The translations under genes and the position numbers were made by a program. Positions 1 to 9,665 of a stretch of DNA of 64,000 nucleotides are shown one piece after another (positions within the stretch are counted from its first letter, which is position 1; each line of letters starts with the position of its first letter). Origin of the DNA: Silvania confinis (GTDB taxonomy: Bacteria; Pseudomonadota; Gammaproteobacteria; Enterobacterales; Enterobacteriaceae); NCBI RefSeq assembly GCF_025564085.1, contig NZ_JAMGZJ010000065.1, forward strand, positions 41,774 to 105,773. The letters are read 5' to 3'. The notes beneath the pieces are model-generated. The model saw only the letters and a program-made list of their open reading frames with translations. It did not search any database and was not told where the DNA came from.

Positions 1-34
1 ATACCTGACGCAAATCCACATGGGGAACAACACG

Positions 35-523
35 ATGAAAAGACCCGATTGTATTCAACACTGGCGCGACCTGGAAGGTGCTGATAATTCAACCTATCCC
101 GACAGCCCCGAGCTATTTGCCATCGGTGCGCCGCTGGCCCGCACGCTGGGGCTGCGGCGCATTGGCATCCACCACGAGCGCCTGCCGCCAGGACGCCGCA
201 CCTCATACCCGCATGCCGAAAGCGACGAAGAAGAATTCATCTACGTGCTGGAGGGTTATCCGGAAGCCTGGATCAATGGCCACCTGTGGAAACTGGAGCC
301 AGGGGACAGCGTCGGTTTTCCTGCCGGAACCGGCGTATGTCACACCTTTATCAATAACACCCCCGACGAGGTGAGGTTGCTGGTGGTGGGCGAAGCCAAT
401 AAAAAACAGAACCGTATTTATTACCCGTTGAATCCCGTCTACGCCGCCACTCGCGAGGATCGTTGGGTGGATCACCCGCCGCAATTTTTTGGTCCGCACG
501 ACGGAAAACCTGGGCGAAAGTAA
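35..523 (+). CDS. Cupin-domain protein
   Basis: A 162-residue protein with a single cupin fold. The first cupin motif is seen around residues 60-80 (PHAESDEEEFIYVLEG, then a conserved glycine stretch), and the second around residues 103-113 (PAGTGVCHTFIN), so a metal-binding beta-barrel is likely. No partner or catalytic domain is attached. The ATG at 35 is preferred over the one at 20 because GGGGA lies about eight bases before it. It may be a sugar- or small-molecule-binding cupin or an isomerase-like enzyme; the substrate cannot be told. Upstream context is cut by the window edge, and I do not recall this gene beside dusA in K-12. Confidence 0.75.
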   Translation: MKRPDCIQHWRDLEGADNSTYPDSPELFAIGAPLARTLGLRRIGIHHERLPPGRRTSYPHAESDEEEFIYVLEGYPEAWINGHLWKLEPGDSVGFPAGTGVCHTFINNTPDEVRLLVVGEANKKQNRIYYPLNPVYAATREDRWVDHPPQFFGPHDGKPGRK

Positions 524-692
524 AAACCTCTTCTATACCTGGTGAAAGGAAATAAATATTAACAAAATCAATCTAATACGAATGGTTGAGACGATTTTTT
601 AGACCTAATACTTTTGTCACAGCGGATGTTTGTTCCTGCCTGCTAATGGCTGGCATGGGTTTGTACACACAAGCAGACAAGTCGAGCATACC

Positions 693-2003
693 GTGAAAAA
701 ACCTTATAACTTTGCTGTGGCTGGAGTAGCTGTCTCTGTCTTAATCATTAATCAGGCCGAAGCGGCTAATACCTGGACAGAAGCGCGAAATGACGCGATG
801 GGCGGGACAGGGGTCGCTTCGGCACACTATGGCAGCGGGGTACTGATTAACCCGGCGCTGCTGGCTAAATCGAAACAGGATGATGATATTACGGTCATTT
901 TGCCGTCGGTCGGCGTGCAGGTGAGCGATAAGGACAATTTGCAGGATGAGATCGATCAGATCAGCGATCAGATCAGTTACTACGAAAATGTGATTGATAA
1001 TTTGACAACCCAGGCATTACTGAGGGACCCCCAGGGCACCGTCAGACAGCTTCAACTCGCGGCCACCACGCTTGCCGACGAGCTGGAATTCCTCGACGGC
1101 AAAACGGCGCACGGCAACGCCGGGGCAGGGATCGCGGTCAGTATCCCTGGTGCGAATATCTCAATGGCGTTTGTTGCGAAAGCGTATGCCCATGCCCGCA
1201 TTAGCTCGGAAATTGACCCGCAGGATATCGTTTTTTTGCGCAACATTGAGAACAGCTCCGGGATGACCAGCCAGATGGCTTTCAGTGCGGCGGTGAACGG
1301 CAGCGATGTGATTACGCAAAACCTCAACTCTACCGCCTCCGGCAGGGCGGCGATTGTCTCCGACTACGGTATTGCCGTGGCCCGTCAGTTTGAGATGAAC
1401 GGCATCCCGGTTTCCGTTGGCGTGACGCCGAAGCTGCAGCAAACCTGGCTGTATAACTACACCACCTCAATTTATACCTACGACAGCAGCGATTTTAGCA
1501 GCAGCCGTTACCGTAATGACGACACCAGTTTCAATGTGGATGTCGGGCTGGCGGCCGATTTCGGTGAGTACTGGACAGTAGGCCTGAGCGGGCAGAATCT
1601 GATATCCCATGATATTGATACCAACGATATTCGCATCCTCAACGGGCGCACCGGCGAAGTGGTGAGCTATCAGGATACCTACCAGGTACGGCCGCTGGTG
1701 ACGGCGGGCGTGGCCTGGCACACCGACTTGCTTACCCTTAGCGCAGATGCCGATCTGACGGAAACGAAAGGCTTTAAGAGTGAAGCGAACTCGCAGTATG
1801 CCGGCGTGGGGGCTGAAGTGTCCCTGCTGGGCTGGCTGGCGGTACGCGGGGGTTTTCGCGCTGATGTGAAGGGCAACGACAGCAACGTCTTTACCGGCGG
1901 TCTGGGCTTTGCACCGTTTAGCACCGTGCATATCGATTTGACCGGTATTTACGGCGAAGACGAAACCTGGGGCGCGGGCGCGCAGTTCAGCGTGACCTTC
2001 TAG
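693..2003 (+). CDS. TraF-like (F-plasmid transfer TraF family) outer-membrane protein
   Basis: A 436-residue exported protein. Starting at the GTG at 693 gives a clean signal peptide (Lys-Lys, a hydrophobic run, then AEAA about residue 24); the longer frame from 630 would bury it. The mature N-terminus carries ARNDAMGGTGVASA, the glycine-rich motif typical of the TraF_2/FadL-like barrel family. A predicted coiled coil follows (about residues 90-120), then alternating beta-strand sequence to the end with a terminal aromatic residue (VTF), as in outer-membrane barrels. The name reflects a family label only; no conjugation genes are nearby. It stands alone, with a terminator directly after it. 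Function is unknown. Confidence 0.75.
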   Translation: MKKPYNFAVAGVAVSVLIINQAEAANTWTEARNDAMGGTGVASAHYGSGVLINPALLAKSKQDDDITVILPSVGVQVSDKDNLQDEIDQISDQISYYENVIDNLTTQALLRDPQGTVRQLQLAATTLADELEFLDGKTAHGNAGAGIAVSIPGANISMAFVAKAYAHARISSEIDPQDIVFLRNIENSSGMTSQMAFSAAVNGSDVITQNLNSTASGRAAIVSDYGIAVARQFEMNGIPVSVGVTPKLQQTWLYNYTTSIYTYDSSDFSSSRYRNDDTSFNVDVGLAADFGEYWTVGLSGQNLISHDIDTNDIRILNGRTGEVVSYQDTYQVRPLVTAGVAWHTDLLTLSADADLTETKGFKSEANSQYAGVGAEVSLLGWLAVRGGFRADVKGNDSNVFTGGLGFAPFSTVHIDLTGIYGEDETWGAGAQFSVTF

Positions 2004-2007
2004 CGAT

Positions 2008-2034
2008 CCGGAGGCGCTCGGCCTCCGGCGTTTC
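2008..2034 (+). terminator. Rho-independent terminator after the TraF-like gene
   Basis: An 8-bp stem, CCGGAGGC (2008-2015) and GCCTCCGG (2021-2028) with a 5-base loop, is followed by CGTTTCTTT. It lies five bases after the TraF-like stop codon. Confidence 0.75.
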
Positions 2035-2083
2035 TTTATGCTATAGTAGCGCCCCTTTTTCACCAGGTGCTTAAAACTTCGCC

Positions 2084-3079
2084 ATGTCGTCAGAAAACAC
2101 GTCACTTTATTCCGCTCATCGTTTTTCCGTCGCGCCAATGCTCGACTGGACGGATCGCCATTGCCGCTACTTCCTGCGCCAGCTTTCGCGTCATAGCTTG
2201 CTCTATACCGAGATGGTGACCACCGGGGCGATTATTCATGGCAAAGGCGACTATCTGGCCTACAGCGAAGAAGAGCATCCGGTCGCCCTGCAGCTGGGTG
2301 GTAGCGATCCGGCGGCCCTGGCGCACTGTGCAAAGCTCGCCGAGGAACGTGGTTACGACGAGATCAATCTGAACGTCGGTTGTCCCTCTGACCGCGTACA
2401 GAACGGTATGTTTGGCGCCTGCCTGATGGGCAACGCCCAACTGGTGGCCGACTGCGTGAAAGCGATGCGCGATGTGGTCTCTATCCCGGTCACGGTTAAA
2501 ACCCGTATCGGTATCGACGACCAGGACAGCTATGAATTTCTGTGCGATTTCATCAATACCGTATCTGGTCAGGGCGAGTGCGAGATGTTCATCATCCACG
2601 CCCGCAAGGCCTGGCTTTCGGGTCTGAGCCCGAAAGAAAACCGCGAGATCCCACCGCTGGACTATCCGCGTGTGTATCAGTTGAAGCGTGATTTCCCGCA
2701 GCTGACGATGGCCATTAATGGCGGGATCACCTCGCTGGAAGACGCTAAAACCCATCTGCAGCATATGGATGGCGTGATGGTCGGGCGCGAGGCTTATCAG
2801 AATCCGGGGATTATGGCGGCGGTGGATCGCGAGATCTTTGGCGTCAATGGCACCGACCGCGATCCGGTTGAAGTGGTGCGCGCGATGTACCCGTACATTG
2901 AGCGCGAGCTCAGCAACGGTACCTATTTGGGGCACATCTCCCGCCATATGCTGGGCTTGTTCCAGGGGATCCCCGGTGCACGTCAGTGGCGACGTTACCT
3001 GAGTGAAAATGCGCATAAAGCCGGTGCCGATATCGAGGTGCTGGAGCAGGCGCTGCGCCTGGTGGCCGATAAGCGATAA
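2084..3079 (+). CDS. dusA: tRNA-dihydrouridine(20/20a) synthase DusA
   Basis: A flavoenzyme that uses FMN and NADPH to reduce U20/U20a in the D-loop of tRNAs. The 331-residue protein is full length for DusA and near identical to the E. coli protein from [16 protein letters not shown] onward. The Dus active-site motif [12 protein letters not shown] is present, with the likely catalytic cysteine at residue 100, and FMN-binding glycine motifs ([14 protein letters not shown]) follow in the TIM barrel. The N-terminus is divergent and shorter than in E. coli, so the start (ATG 2084) is less sure than the rest. It is monocistronic, with its own terminator. Confidence 0.97.
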   Translation: MSSENTSLYSAHRFSVAPMLDWTDRHCRYFLRQLSRHSLLYTEMVTTGAIIHGKGDYLAYSEEEHPVALQLGGSDPAALAHCAKLAEERGYDEINLNVGCPSDRVQNGMFGACLMGNAQLVADCVKAMRDVVSIPVTVKTRIGIDDQDSYEFLCDFINTVSGQGECEMFIIHARKAWLSGLSPKENREIPPLDYPRVYQLKRDFPQLTMAINGGITSLEDAKTHLQHMDGVMVGREAYQNPGIMAAVDREIFGVNGTDRDPVEVVRAMYPYIERELSNGTYLGHISRHMLGLFQGIPGARQWRRYLSENAHKAGADIEVLEQALRLVADKR

Positions 3080-3108
3080 TTTTCACTAAAAGTTGGTTAA
3101 ATTCACCA

Positions 3109-3138
3109 CGCCCGGCAGCGCACTGCCGGGCGTTTTTC
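3109..3138 (+). terminator. Rho-independent terminator of dusA
   Basis: A perfect 10-bp stem, CGCCCGGCAG (3109-3118) and CTGCCGGGCG (3123-3132) with loop CGCA, is followed by TTTTTC. Confidence 0.9.
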
Positions 3139-3160
3139 TTTCATATCAATAAGTTATTTC

Positions 3161-3176
3161 TGGCACGTTTCTTGTA
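3161..3176 (+). promoter_or_regulatory. Sigma-54 promoter of pspG
   Basis: TGGCACGTTTCTTGTA matches the -24/-12 consensus TGGCACG-N4-TTGCW, with GG and the G of the -12 element correctly spaced. It sits 41 bases before the pspG ATG. pspG is a known PspF/sigma-54 target in E. coli, so this is very likely functional. The enhancer sites would lie upstream, around the dusA end. Confidence 0.88.
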
Positions 3177-3216
3177 ATACTCAGCGTATCGTTGTAACGC
3201 CTTGTGGGAGAGAGCC

Positions 3217-3459
3217 ATGCTTGAACTACTTTTTGTGTTGGGATTTTTTGTGATGCTGATGGTAACGGGCGTCTCGCTGCTGGGGATTATTGCCGCGCTG
3301 GTTGTTGCGACGGTAGTCATGTTTATCGGTGGGCTCTTTGCTCTGATGCTGAAGCTACTGCCGTGGTTACTGCTGGCGGTGGCGGTGGTGTGGGCGATAC
3401 GGGCAATTAAATCGCCAAAAGTCCCACGGTATCAGCGCAATAACCGCTTTCGTTACTAA
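3217..3459 (+). CDS. pspG: Phage-shock protein G
   Basis: An 80-residue inner-membrane protein, the length of E. coli PspG, with two very hydrophobic segments (about residues 3-40 and 42-66) and a short basic tail ending QRNNRFRY. It is an effector of the phage-shock response to damage of the proton-motive force. The start at 3217 matches the family (MLELLFVLGFF) and has GGGAGAG just upstream; the longer frame from 3202 is an artefact. A sigma-54 promoter lies directly upstream and a strong terminator lies about 150 bases downstream. Confidence 0.95.
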   Translation: MLELLFVLGFFVMLMVTGVSLLGIIAALVVATVVMFIGGLFALMLKLLPWLLLAVAVVWAIRAIKSPKVPRYQRNNRFRY

Positions 3460-3606
3460 GGTATTGCGCCCTTCGTCACATCCTTGCAACTTTTACGGCA
3501 GCATTGCTTAGAACGGAATAGGATTTAGTTATCGAATCTGTCACTATTGCCGGCGTTAAAGAATTCATCGAGCTGTACCCTACATACAGCCGAACAAAAA
3601 AAGAAA

Positions 3607-3636
3607 GGGCTTCCCACGGGAAGCCCAATTTCTTTC
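3607..3636. terminator. Terminator between pspG and qorA, possibly bidirectional
   Basis: GGGCTTCCC (3607-3615) pairs with GGGAAGCCC (3618-3626). AAAGAAA lies on the left and TTTCTTT on the right, so it could stop transcripts from both pspG and qorA, which converge here. Confidence 0.75.
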
Positions 3637-3639
3637 TTC

Positions 3640-3760
3640 CCCGTCATCATTCCTGCCGTAGATGCGTTGGCTGCTTTCATTCACCCCAGTCACTTACTTG
3701 AGTAAGCTCCCGGGGATTTATTCAATTGCCGCCTTCCTGCGACAGAAATGATTTAGGGGA
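3640..3760. repeat. ERIC (IRU) element, copy 1
   Basis: The core TCACCCCAGTCACTTACTT and AAGCTCCCGGGGATT is the known ERIC centre, from which the ERIC1R/ERIC2 primers derive. It is flanked by the usual outer arms (GTAGATGCGTTGGCTGC on the left, GAAATGATTTAGGGG on the right). It lies downstream of both pspG and qorA. Together with the terminator it fills the roughly 310-base gap between these two genes; I see no gene there. Confidence 0.88.
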
Positions 3761-3769
3761 AGACAAAAC

Positions 3770-4753
3770 TTATGGGATCAGCAAACTCGATCCTTGGGTC
3801 GCACGACTCTCCAGCACCTCGTGCGCGCGCTGCGCCTCGGCCAGCGGATACTTCTGCGCTTCTGCGACATCCACCTTTATCACGCCGCTGGCAATCAACG
3901 AGAACAGCTCATTGCTGGCTTCAACCAGTTCCTCATGGGTGGTGATATAGCCCTGCAACGACGGTCGGGTGGCAAACAGCGAACCCTTCTGATTGAGGAT
4001 CCCCAGATTGACCCCGGTCACCGGGCCAGAGGAGTTGCCGAAGCTGACCATCAGCCCTCGGCGCTGCAAACAGTCCAACGACGATTCCCAGGTGTCTTTA
4101 CCCACCGAGTCATAGACTACGCGCACTTTTTTCCCGCCGGTTATCTCTTTAACCCGCTCAACGACGCTCTCTTCCCGGTAGTTGATCACCTGCCAGGCTC
4201 CGGCCTGCAGCGCACGCTGCGCCTTTTGCGCGCTACCCACCGTGCCGATCAGTTTTGCCCCCAGCGCTTTTGCCCACTGGCAGGCAATCAGCCCGACGCC
4301 CCCGGCGGCGGCATGGAACAGGAAGGGTTCATCGGGTTTGATTTCATAGGTTTTGCGCAGCAGATAGTAAACGGTCAGCCCTTTCAGGAACGAGGCAGCA
4401 GCCTGCTCAAAGGAGATCGCGTTGGGCAGAATGGCGGCTTTCTCGGCGACAACGTTATGCACTGAACTGTAGGCCCCGAGCGCAGACTGGGCATAGACCA
4501 CCCGATCGCCTTCCTTTATATGCTTCACCGCGCTGCCCACTTTCACCACCACGCCTGCGGCTTCGGTCCCAAGACCACTCGGCAGGGCGGGCGGCGGATA
4601 CAGCCCACTGCGGATGTAGGTGTCGATGTAGTTAATGCCAATCGCTCTGTTTTCGACCTGGATTTCGTGCTCTCCTGGCGCAGCGGGTGTAAACGTCACT
4701 GCCTGTAAGACTTCCGGTCCACCGTGCTGGTTAAATTCGATGCGCGTTGCCAT
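3770..4753 (-). CDS. qorA: NADPH:quinone oxidoreductase 1
   Basis: A zeta-crystallin-type medium-chain dehydrogenase/reductase of 327 residues, the length of E. coli QorA and highly similar throughout. It reduces quinones with NADPH, is not zinc dependent and is cytosolic. The N-terminal GroES-like half contains GLGTEAAGVV. The nucleotide-binding half has AAAGGVGLIACQWAKALGA at about residues 148-166 and the conserved YDSVG. It is divergent from dnaB with only 62 bases between the starts, so their promoters must overlap. No terminator of its own is seen other than the shared one beyond the ERIC element. Confidence 0.96.
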   Translation of the reverse strand: MATRIEFNQHGGPEVLQAVTFTPAAPGEHEIQVENRAIGINYIDTYIRSGLYPPPALPSGLGTEAAGVVVKVGSAVKHIKEGDRVVYAQSALGAYSSVHNVVAEKAAILPNAISFEQAAASFLKGLTVYYLLRKTYEIKPDEPFLFHAAAGGVGLIACQWAKALGAKLIGTVGSAQKAQRALQAGAWQVINYREESVVERVKEITGGKKVRVVYDSVGKDTWESSLDCLQRRGLMVSFGNSSGPVTGVNLGILNQKGSLFATRPSLQGYITTHEELVEASNELFSLIASGVIKVDVAEAQKYPLAEAQRAHEVLESRATQGSSLLIP

Positions 4754-4815
4754 TTATCCTCCAAAATTGTGCTAATCTGTCGACCCCAATTTCTATCTCG
4801 GTAACTCCCTTCACT

Positions 4816-6228
4816 ATGGCAGGAAATAAACCCTTCAACAAACAGACTGAACCCCGTGACCGCGATCCGCAGTTAGCCGGATTAAAAGTCCCGCCGCACT
4901 CGATCGAAGCGGAGCAGTCGGTGTTGGGCGGTTTAATGCTGGACAACGAACGCTGGGACGATGTTGCCGAGCGCGTGGTCACTGACGATTTCTATACCCG
5001 TCCGCACCGCCATATCTTTACCGAGATGGCCCGTTTGCAGGAAGCGGGCAGCCCTATCGACCTGATCACCCTGGCGGAATCGCTGGAGCGTCAGGGGCAA
5101 CTGGACTCCGTTGGCGGATTCGCCTATCTGGCGGAGCTATCGAAAAATACCCCAAGTGCGGCGAACATCAGCGCTTATGCCGACATCGTGCGTGAACGTG
5201 CCGTCGTGCGTGACATGATTTCTGTCGCCAACGAGATTGCAGAGGCCGGTTTCGATCCGCAGGGCCGCAACAGCGACGAACTGCTCGATCTGGCCGAAAG
5301 CCGGGTGTTTAAAATTGCCGAAAGCCGCGCCAATAAAGACGAAGGTCCGAGGAACATTGCCGAAGTCCTCGATTCGACCATTGCGCGTATTGAACAGCTA
5401 TTCCAGCAGCCGCACGACGGGGTGACCGGGGTTAATACCGGTTATGACGATCTGAACAAAAAGACCGCGGGTTTGCAGCCGTCGGATTTGATTATCGTCG
5501 CCGCGCGTCCATCGATGGGTAAAACCACGTTTGCGATGAATATCGTTGAAAATGCGGCGATGTTGCAGGATAAACCGGTGCTGATCTTCAGTCTTGAGAT
5601 GCCATCGGATCAAATCATGATGCGTACTCTGGCTTCGCTGTCCCGCGTGGACCAGACGCGTATACGTACCGGTCAGCTCGACGATGAAGACTGGGCGCGG
5701 ATCTCCGGCACCATGGGGATCCTGCTGGAAAAACGGAACATCTATATCGATGACTCTTCCGGCCTGACGCCAACCGAAGTACGATCCCGCGCGCGCCGTA
5801 TCGCTCGCGAGCACGGCGGCATCGGTCTTATCATGATCGACTACCTGCAGCTGATGCGCGTCCCGTCGCTGTCCGACAACCGTACGCTGGAGATTGCCGA
5901 GATCTCGCGCTCACTCAAGGCGCTGGCAAAAGAGCTGCAGGTTCCGGTAGTGGCGCTGTCGCAGCTTAACCGCTCTCTGGAACAGCGCGCCGATAAGCGC
6001 CCGGTTAACTCCGACCTGCGTGAATCCGGCTCCATTGAGCAGGACGCCGACTTAATCATGTTCATCTACCGTGATGAGGTTTATCACGAGAACAGCGACA
6101 TGAAAGGGATCGCAGAAATTATTATCGGTAAGCAGCGTAACGGCCCGATTGGCACGGTACGTCTGACCTTTAACGGACAGTGGTCGCGTTTCGACAACTA
6201 TGCCGGTCCTCAATATGATGATGAGTAA
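4816..6228 (+). CDS. dnaB: Replicative DNA helicase DnaB
   Basis: The hexameric 5'-to-3' helicase of the replication fork, which works with DnaC and DnaG. At 470 residues it is one shorter than E. coli, from a small change in the KQTEP segment near the N-terminus. The N-terminal domain (about 30-170) binds primase. The RecA-like domain has Walker A ARPSMGKTT with lysine 236, Walker B LIMIDYLQLM, and the DnaB-family motifs FSLEMP, SQLNRSLEQR and SGSIEQDAD. The start at 4816 (MAGNKPF) is the family start; the longer frame from 4747 overlaps the qorA start. alr follows after 16 bases and is probably co-transcribed. Confidence 0.98.
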   Translation: MAGNKPFNKQTEPRDRDPQLAGLKVPPHSIEAEQSVLGGLMLDNERWDDVAERVVTDDFYTRPHRHIFTEMARLQEAGSPIDLITLAESLERQGQLDSVGGFAYLAELSKNTPSAANISAYADIVRERAVVRDMISVANEIAEAGFDPQGRNSDELLDLAESRVFKIAESRANKDEGPRNIAEVLDSTIARIEQLFQQPHDGVTGVNTGYDDLNKKTAGLQPSDLIIVAARPSMGKTTFAMNIVENAAMLQDKPVLIFSLEMPSDQIMMRTLASLSRVDQTRIRTGQLDDEDWARISGTMGILLEKRNIYIDDSSGLTPTEVRSRARRIAREHGGIGLIMIDYLQLMRVPSLSDNRTLEIAEISRSLKALAKELQVPVVALSQLNRSLEQRADKRPVNSDLRESGSIEQDADLIMFIYRDEVYHENSDMKGIAEIIIGKQRNGPIGTVRLTFNGQWSRFDNYAGPQYDDE

Positions 6229-6244
6229 TTTCTAAGGAATGTAA

Positions 6245-7324
6245 ATGCAAGCGGCAACTGTTGTCATTAACCGCCGCGCTCTGCGACACAACCTGCAACG
6301 CCTGCGTGAACTGGCGCCTGCCAGTAAACTGGTTGCAGTCGTGAAAGCGAACGCTTACGGACACGGTCTTCTCGAGACCGCGCGAACGCTCCCCGATGCT
6401 GATGCCTTTGGCGTCGCCCGCCTTGAAGAAGCCCTGCGCCTGCGCGAAGGGGGTATCACCCAACCTGTCCTGCTGCTCGAAGGCTTCTTTAATGCCGCCG
6501 ATCTGCCGACCATTTCAGCGCAAAAACTGCACACTGCGGTGCATAACCAGGAGCAGCTGGACGCCCTCGAAACCGCAGAGCTCAGCGAACCGGTGACCGT
6601 GTGGATGAAACTCGACACCGGTATGCACCGTCTCGGCGTGCGTCCGGAGCAGGCCGACGCGTTTTATCAGCGCCTCAGCCAGTGCAAAAACGTTCGCCAG
6701 CCGGTCAATATCGTCAGCCATTTTGCCCGCGCTGATGAGCCGGAATGCGGCGCAACCGAACAGCAGCTCGACATCTTTAATACCTTCTGCGAAGGCAAGC
6801 CGGGAATGCGCTCTATCGCGGCATCCGGTGGCATTCTGTTGTGGCCGCAGTCGCATTTCGACTGGGCGCGCCCGGGCATTATTTTGTACGGCGTCTCTCC
6901 GCTGGAGGGCAAACCCTGGGGGCCGGATTTTGGTTTTCAGCCGGTGATGTCGCTCACGTCCAGCCTGATCGCCGTGCGTGAACATAAAGCCGGTGAGCCG
7001 GTCGGCTACGGCGGCACCTGGGTGAGCGAGCGCGACACCCGTCTGGGCGTGCTGGCGATGGGCTACGGCGACGGTTATCCCCGCGCGGCCCCCACCGGTA
7101 CGCCGGTGTTGGTGAACGGTCGCGAAGTGACGATTGTTGGACGCGTGGCGATGGACATGATTTGCGTTGACCTCGGGCCAGAGGCGCAGGAAAAAGCGGG
7201 CGATCCTGTTACCCTGTGGGGTAAAGGTTTACCCGTTGAGCGAATCGCTGAAATAACGAAAGTAAGTGCTTACGAACTTATAACGCGGCTGACGTCGCGG
7301 GTGGCAATGCACTACCTTGACTGA
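6245..7324 (+). CDS. alr: Alanine racemase, biosynthetic
   Basis: A PLP enzyme that interconverts L- and D-alanine for peptidoglycan. At 359 residues it has the exact length of E. coli Alr. Lysine 34 in [10 protein letters not shown] forms the PLP Schiff base, and tyrosine 255 in VGYGGTW is the second catalytic base. The N-terminal TIM barrel and C-terminal beta domain are both complete. AAGGAAT lies just before the ATG. The 16-base gap to dnaB suggests a dnaB-alr transcript, as in E. coli. This is the constitutive-type enzyme rather than the catabolic DadX, judged by its location. Confidence 0.97.
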   Translation: MQAATVVINRRALRHNLQRLRELAPASKLVAVVKANAYGHGLLETARTLPDADAFGVARLEEALRLREGGITQPVLLLEGFFNAADLPTISAQKLHTAVHNQEQLDALETAELSEPVTVWMKLDTGMHRLGVRPEQADAFYQRLSQCKNVRQPVNIVSHFARADEPECGATEQQLDIFNTFCEGKPGMRSIAASGGILLWPQSHFDWARPGIILYGVSPLEGKPWGPDFGFQPVMSLTSSLIAVREHKAGEPVGYGGTWVSERDTRLGVLAMGYGDGYPRAAPTGTPVLVNGREVTIVGRVAMDMICVDLGPEAQEKAGDPVTLWGKGLPVERIAEITKVSAYELITRLTSRVAMHYLD

Positions 7325-7331
7325 TGGCCAC

Positions 7332-7353
7332 GCCCTCTCTTAGGTGAGAGGGC
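7332..7353 (+). terminator. Weak stem-loop after alr
   Basis: GCCCTCTC (7332-7339) pairs with GAGAGGGC (7346-7353). The following bases (TGTCGTCTGC) are not T-rich, so intrinsic termination is doubtful. Its arms resemble the CCCTCTCC palindromic repeats found elsewhere in the window. Confidence 0.4.
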
Positions 7354-7453
7354 TGTCGTCTGCACCCCATCCTCATTAACATCCTCTCGATCTTCTCCCG
7401 CTTCCGGTTTATTGTTGAATTCCCTGCCTCATTATTATCCGGAGAACCATCGC

Positions 7454-8647
7454 GTGTTCCAGAAAGTCGACGCCTATGCTGGCGACCCCATCCTCTCCTT
7501 GATGGAGCGTTTCAAAGACGATCCGCGAGGCGATAAAGTTAACCTCAGTATTGGTCTGTACTACAACGAAGCGGGCATCATTCCGCAACTGCAGGCGGTG
7601 GCAAAAGCCGAAGCGCGGCTCAATGCTCATCCGCACGGTGCATCGCTGTATCTGCCGATGGAAGGGCTGAACAGTTATCGCAATACCATTGCCCCGCTGC
7701 TGTTTGGCGCGGATCATCCGGTGCTGGTGCAAAAACGTGTGGCGACCATCCAGACGCTGGGGGGGTCCGGTGCCCTGAAAGTGGGTGCTGATTTCCTGCA
7801 GAAATATTTCCCGGGATCCGCCGTCTGGGTCAGCGACCCGACCTGGGAAAACCACGTCGCCATCTTTGAAGGCGCGGGCTTTGCCGTCAATACCTATCCG
7901 TGGTTCGACACCGCAACCAATGGCGTACGTGTGCAGGCGTTGCTGGAAAAACTGAGCACGCTGCCGGAGCGCAGTATTGTGTTGCTGCACCCGTGCTGCC
8001 ACAACCCGACCGGTGCCGACCTGACCAACGACCAGTGGGACGCGGTTATCGAGGTGCTGAAAGCGCGTAACCTGATCCCGTTCCTCGACATTGCCTATCA
8101 GGGCTTTGGCGCGGGGATGGAAGAGGACGCCTACGCCATTCGCGCCATTGCCAGCGCAGGCCTGCCGGCGCTGGTCAGCAACTCGTTCTCTAAAATCTTC
8201 TCGCTGTATGGCGAGCGCGTTGGTGGCCTGTCTGTGGTCTGCGAAGATCAGGATGCGGCCGGTCGCGTGCTCGGACAGCTAAAAGCTACCGTGCGTCGTA
8301 TCTACTCCAGCCCGCCAAACTTTGGTGCGCAGGTGGTGGCAGCGGTACTGGGTGACGAGGAGCTGAAAGCCGAGTGGCTGGCGGAAGTCGAAGCGATGCG
8401 CAAACGTATTCTGGCGATGCGCCAGACGCTGGTCGATGTGCTGAAAGAGGCGGTGCCTGGGCATAACTTCGACTATCTGCTGCATCAGCGCGGTATGTTC
8501 AGCTATACCGGCTTTAGCGCCGGACAGGTTGACCGGCTGCGCGACGAGTTTGGCGTCTACCTGATTGCCAGCGGCCGCATGTGCGTGGCTGGCCTCAATA
8601 CGAGCAACGTACAGCGCGTGGCGCAGGCCTTTGCTGCTGTAATGTAA
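7454..8647 (+). CDS. tyrB: Aromatic-amino-acid aminotransferase
   Basis: A class I PLP aminotransferase for the last step of tyrosine, phenylalanine and leucine synthesis. Starting at the GTG at 7454 ([12 protein letters not shown], with GGAGAA upstream) gives 397 residues, the E. coli length; the ATG at 7412 adds 14 residues that do not belong to the family. Lysine 247 in [17 protein letters not shown] binds PLP, and the C-terminal substrate arginine lies in [11 protein letters not shown]. coli tyrB is repressed by TyrR with tyrosine, but I do not see a clear TGTAAA-N6-TTTACA box in the short upstream gap. Confidence 0.96.
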   Translation: MFQKVDAYAGDPILSLMERFKDDPRGDKVNLSIGLYYNEAGIIPQLQAVAKAEARLNAHPHGASLYLPMEGLNSYRNTIAPLLFGADHPVLVQKRVATIQTLGGSGALKVGADFLQKYFPGSAVWVSDPTWENHVAIFEGAGFAVNTYPWFDTATNGVRVQALLEKLSTLPERSIVLLHPCCHNPTGADLTNDQWDAVIEVLKARNLIPFLDIAYQGFGAGMEEDAYAIRAIASAGLPALVSNSFSKIFSLYGERVGGLSVVCEDQDAAGRVLGQLKATVRRIYSSPPNFGAQVVAAVLGDEELKAEWLAEVEAMRKRILAMRQTLVDVLKEAVPGHNFDYLLHQRGMFSYTGFSAGQVDRLRDEFGVYLIASGRMCVAGLNTSNVQRVAQAFAAVM

Positions 8648-8650
8648 GTA

Positions 8651-8692
8651 CTTACTCTCACCGCTTTTCATGCGTGAAGAGCGGTGAGTAAG
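8651..8692 (+). terminator. Long stem-loop after tyrB
   Basis: The arm CTTACTCTCACCGCTTTTCA (8651-8670) pairs with 8675-8692 apart from a two-base bulge and one mismatch. It starts four bases after the tyrB stop codon. A T-run is absent, so it may act as an mRNA 3' stabiliser or a weak terminator. Confidence 0.55.
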
Positions 8693-8840
8693 CGTCAATC
8701 CGCGCAGTGTGATATCCCTCTTTTTATTGCGGTTAATATAAAAAATTCCTTTCTTTCCCCTTCTGCCGGGGTTATGTTCGATGTGTTTTTGACCAACCGC
8801 TCAAAATAAAAAATAACAGATTGAATATTCAGGGGAAAAT

Positions 8841-9554
8841 ATGCGCAAGATCACACTGGCGCTCAGCGCCACCTGCTTATTGTTCTCGCTTAGTCATCCT
8901 GTCGTGGCCCAGGCCTCTTCACCCACGCCGTTATACAGCGGGACAACCGCCGCCAGGCTGGCGGAACAGGCCCCAATTCACTGGGTTTCCGTGGCCCAGA
9001 TAGAAAACAGCCTGATGGGACGCCCGCCGATAGCGGTGGGGTTTGATATCGACGATACCGTGTTATTTTCCAGCCCCGGCTTCTGGCGAGGTAAAAAAAC
9101 CTTTTCGCCCGACAGCGAGGCGTATCTCAAAAATCCCGCTTTCTGGCAGCAGATGAATAACGGCTGGGATGAATTCAGTATTCCGAAAGAGTCCGCCCGC
9201 GCGCTCATTGCTGTTCACCTGAAACGCGGCGACCAGATCTGGTTTATTACCGGGCGTAGCCAGACCAAAACCGAAACCCTCACTAAAACCCTGCAGGACG
9301 CATTTTTGATCCCGGCGGCGAACATGAACCCGGTGGTGTTTACCGGGGAGCAATCCCGGCAGAACAGCAAAGTGGCGTCGCTTGTGCAGAAACAGATCAA
9401 AATTTACTACGGTGATGCCGACAGCGATATCACTGCCGCCCGCGAGGCGGGGGCCAGAGGCATCCGCGTGCTGCGCGCTTCAAATTCCACCTATAAGCCG
9501 CTGCCGCAGGCGGGCGCGTTTGGCGAAGAGGTGATCGTCAACTCCGAATACTGA
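8841..9554 (+). CDS. aphA: Class B acid phosphatase AphA
   Basis: A periplasmic, magnesium-dependent phosphatase and phosphotransferase acting on nucleotides and other phosphomonoesters. It has 237 residues, the E. coli length. A signal peptide covers about residues 1-25 and ends VAQA. The HAD nucleophile motif FDIDDTVLF is present (aspartates 69 and 71), with WFITGRSQ and YYGDADSDI as the second and third HAD motifs. CAGGGGAA lies directly before the ATG. It is monocistronic with about 190 bases of AT-rich upstream DNA, in which I recognise no operator. Confidence 0.96.
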   Translation: MRKITLALSATCLLFSLSHPVVAQASSPTPLYSGTTAARLAEQAPIHWVSVAQIENSLMGRPPIAVGFDIDDTVLFSSPGFWRGKKTFSPDSEAYLKNPAFWQQMNNGWDEFSIPKESARALIAVHLKRGDQIWFITGRSQTKTETLTKTLQDAFLIPAANMNPVVFTGEQSRQNSKVASLVQKQIKIYYGDADSDITAAREAGARGIRVLRASNSTYKPLPQAGAFGEEVIVNSEY

Positions 9555-9665
9555 TCCGGCTACGGGGCATTGATTATTATTTAAGCGGATTTGCCTGCTT
9601 CGGGTTTTACCTTTCGCCGTATTGCTGCACACTTAGAAGGACTCATCCCGACCAGAGGAACAAAG

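Noticed and set aside
3109..3760. Possible CRISPR or short tandem repeat array
   Set aside because: The repeats here are a terminator hairpin and a single ERIC element; no regular spacer pattern exists anywhere in the window.
7325..7453. TyrR operator before tyrB
   Set aside because: No TGTAAA-N6-TTTACA-like pair could be found in the gap.
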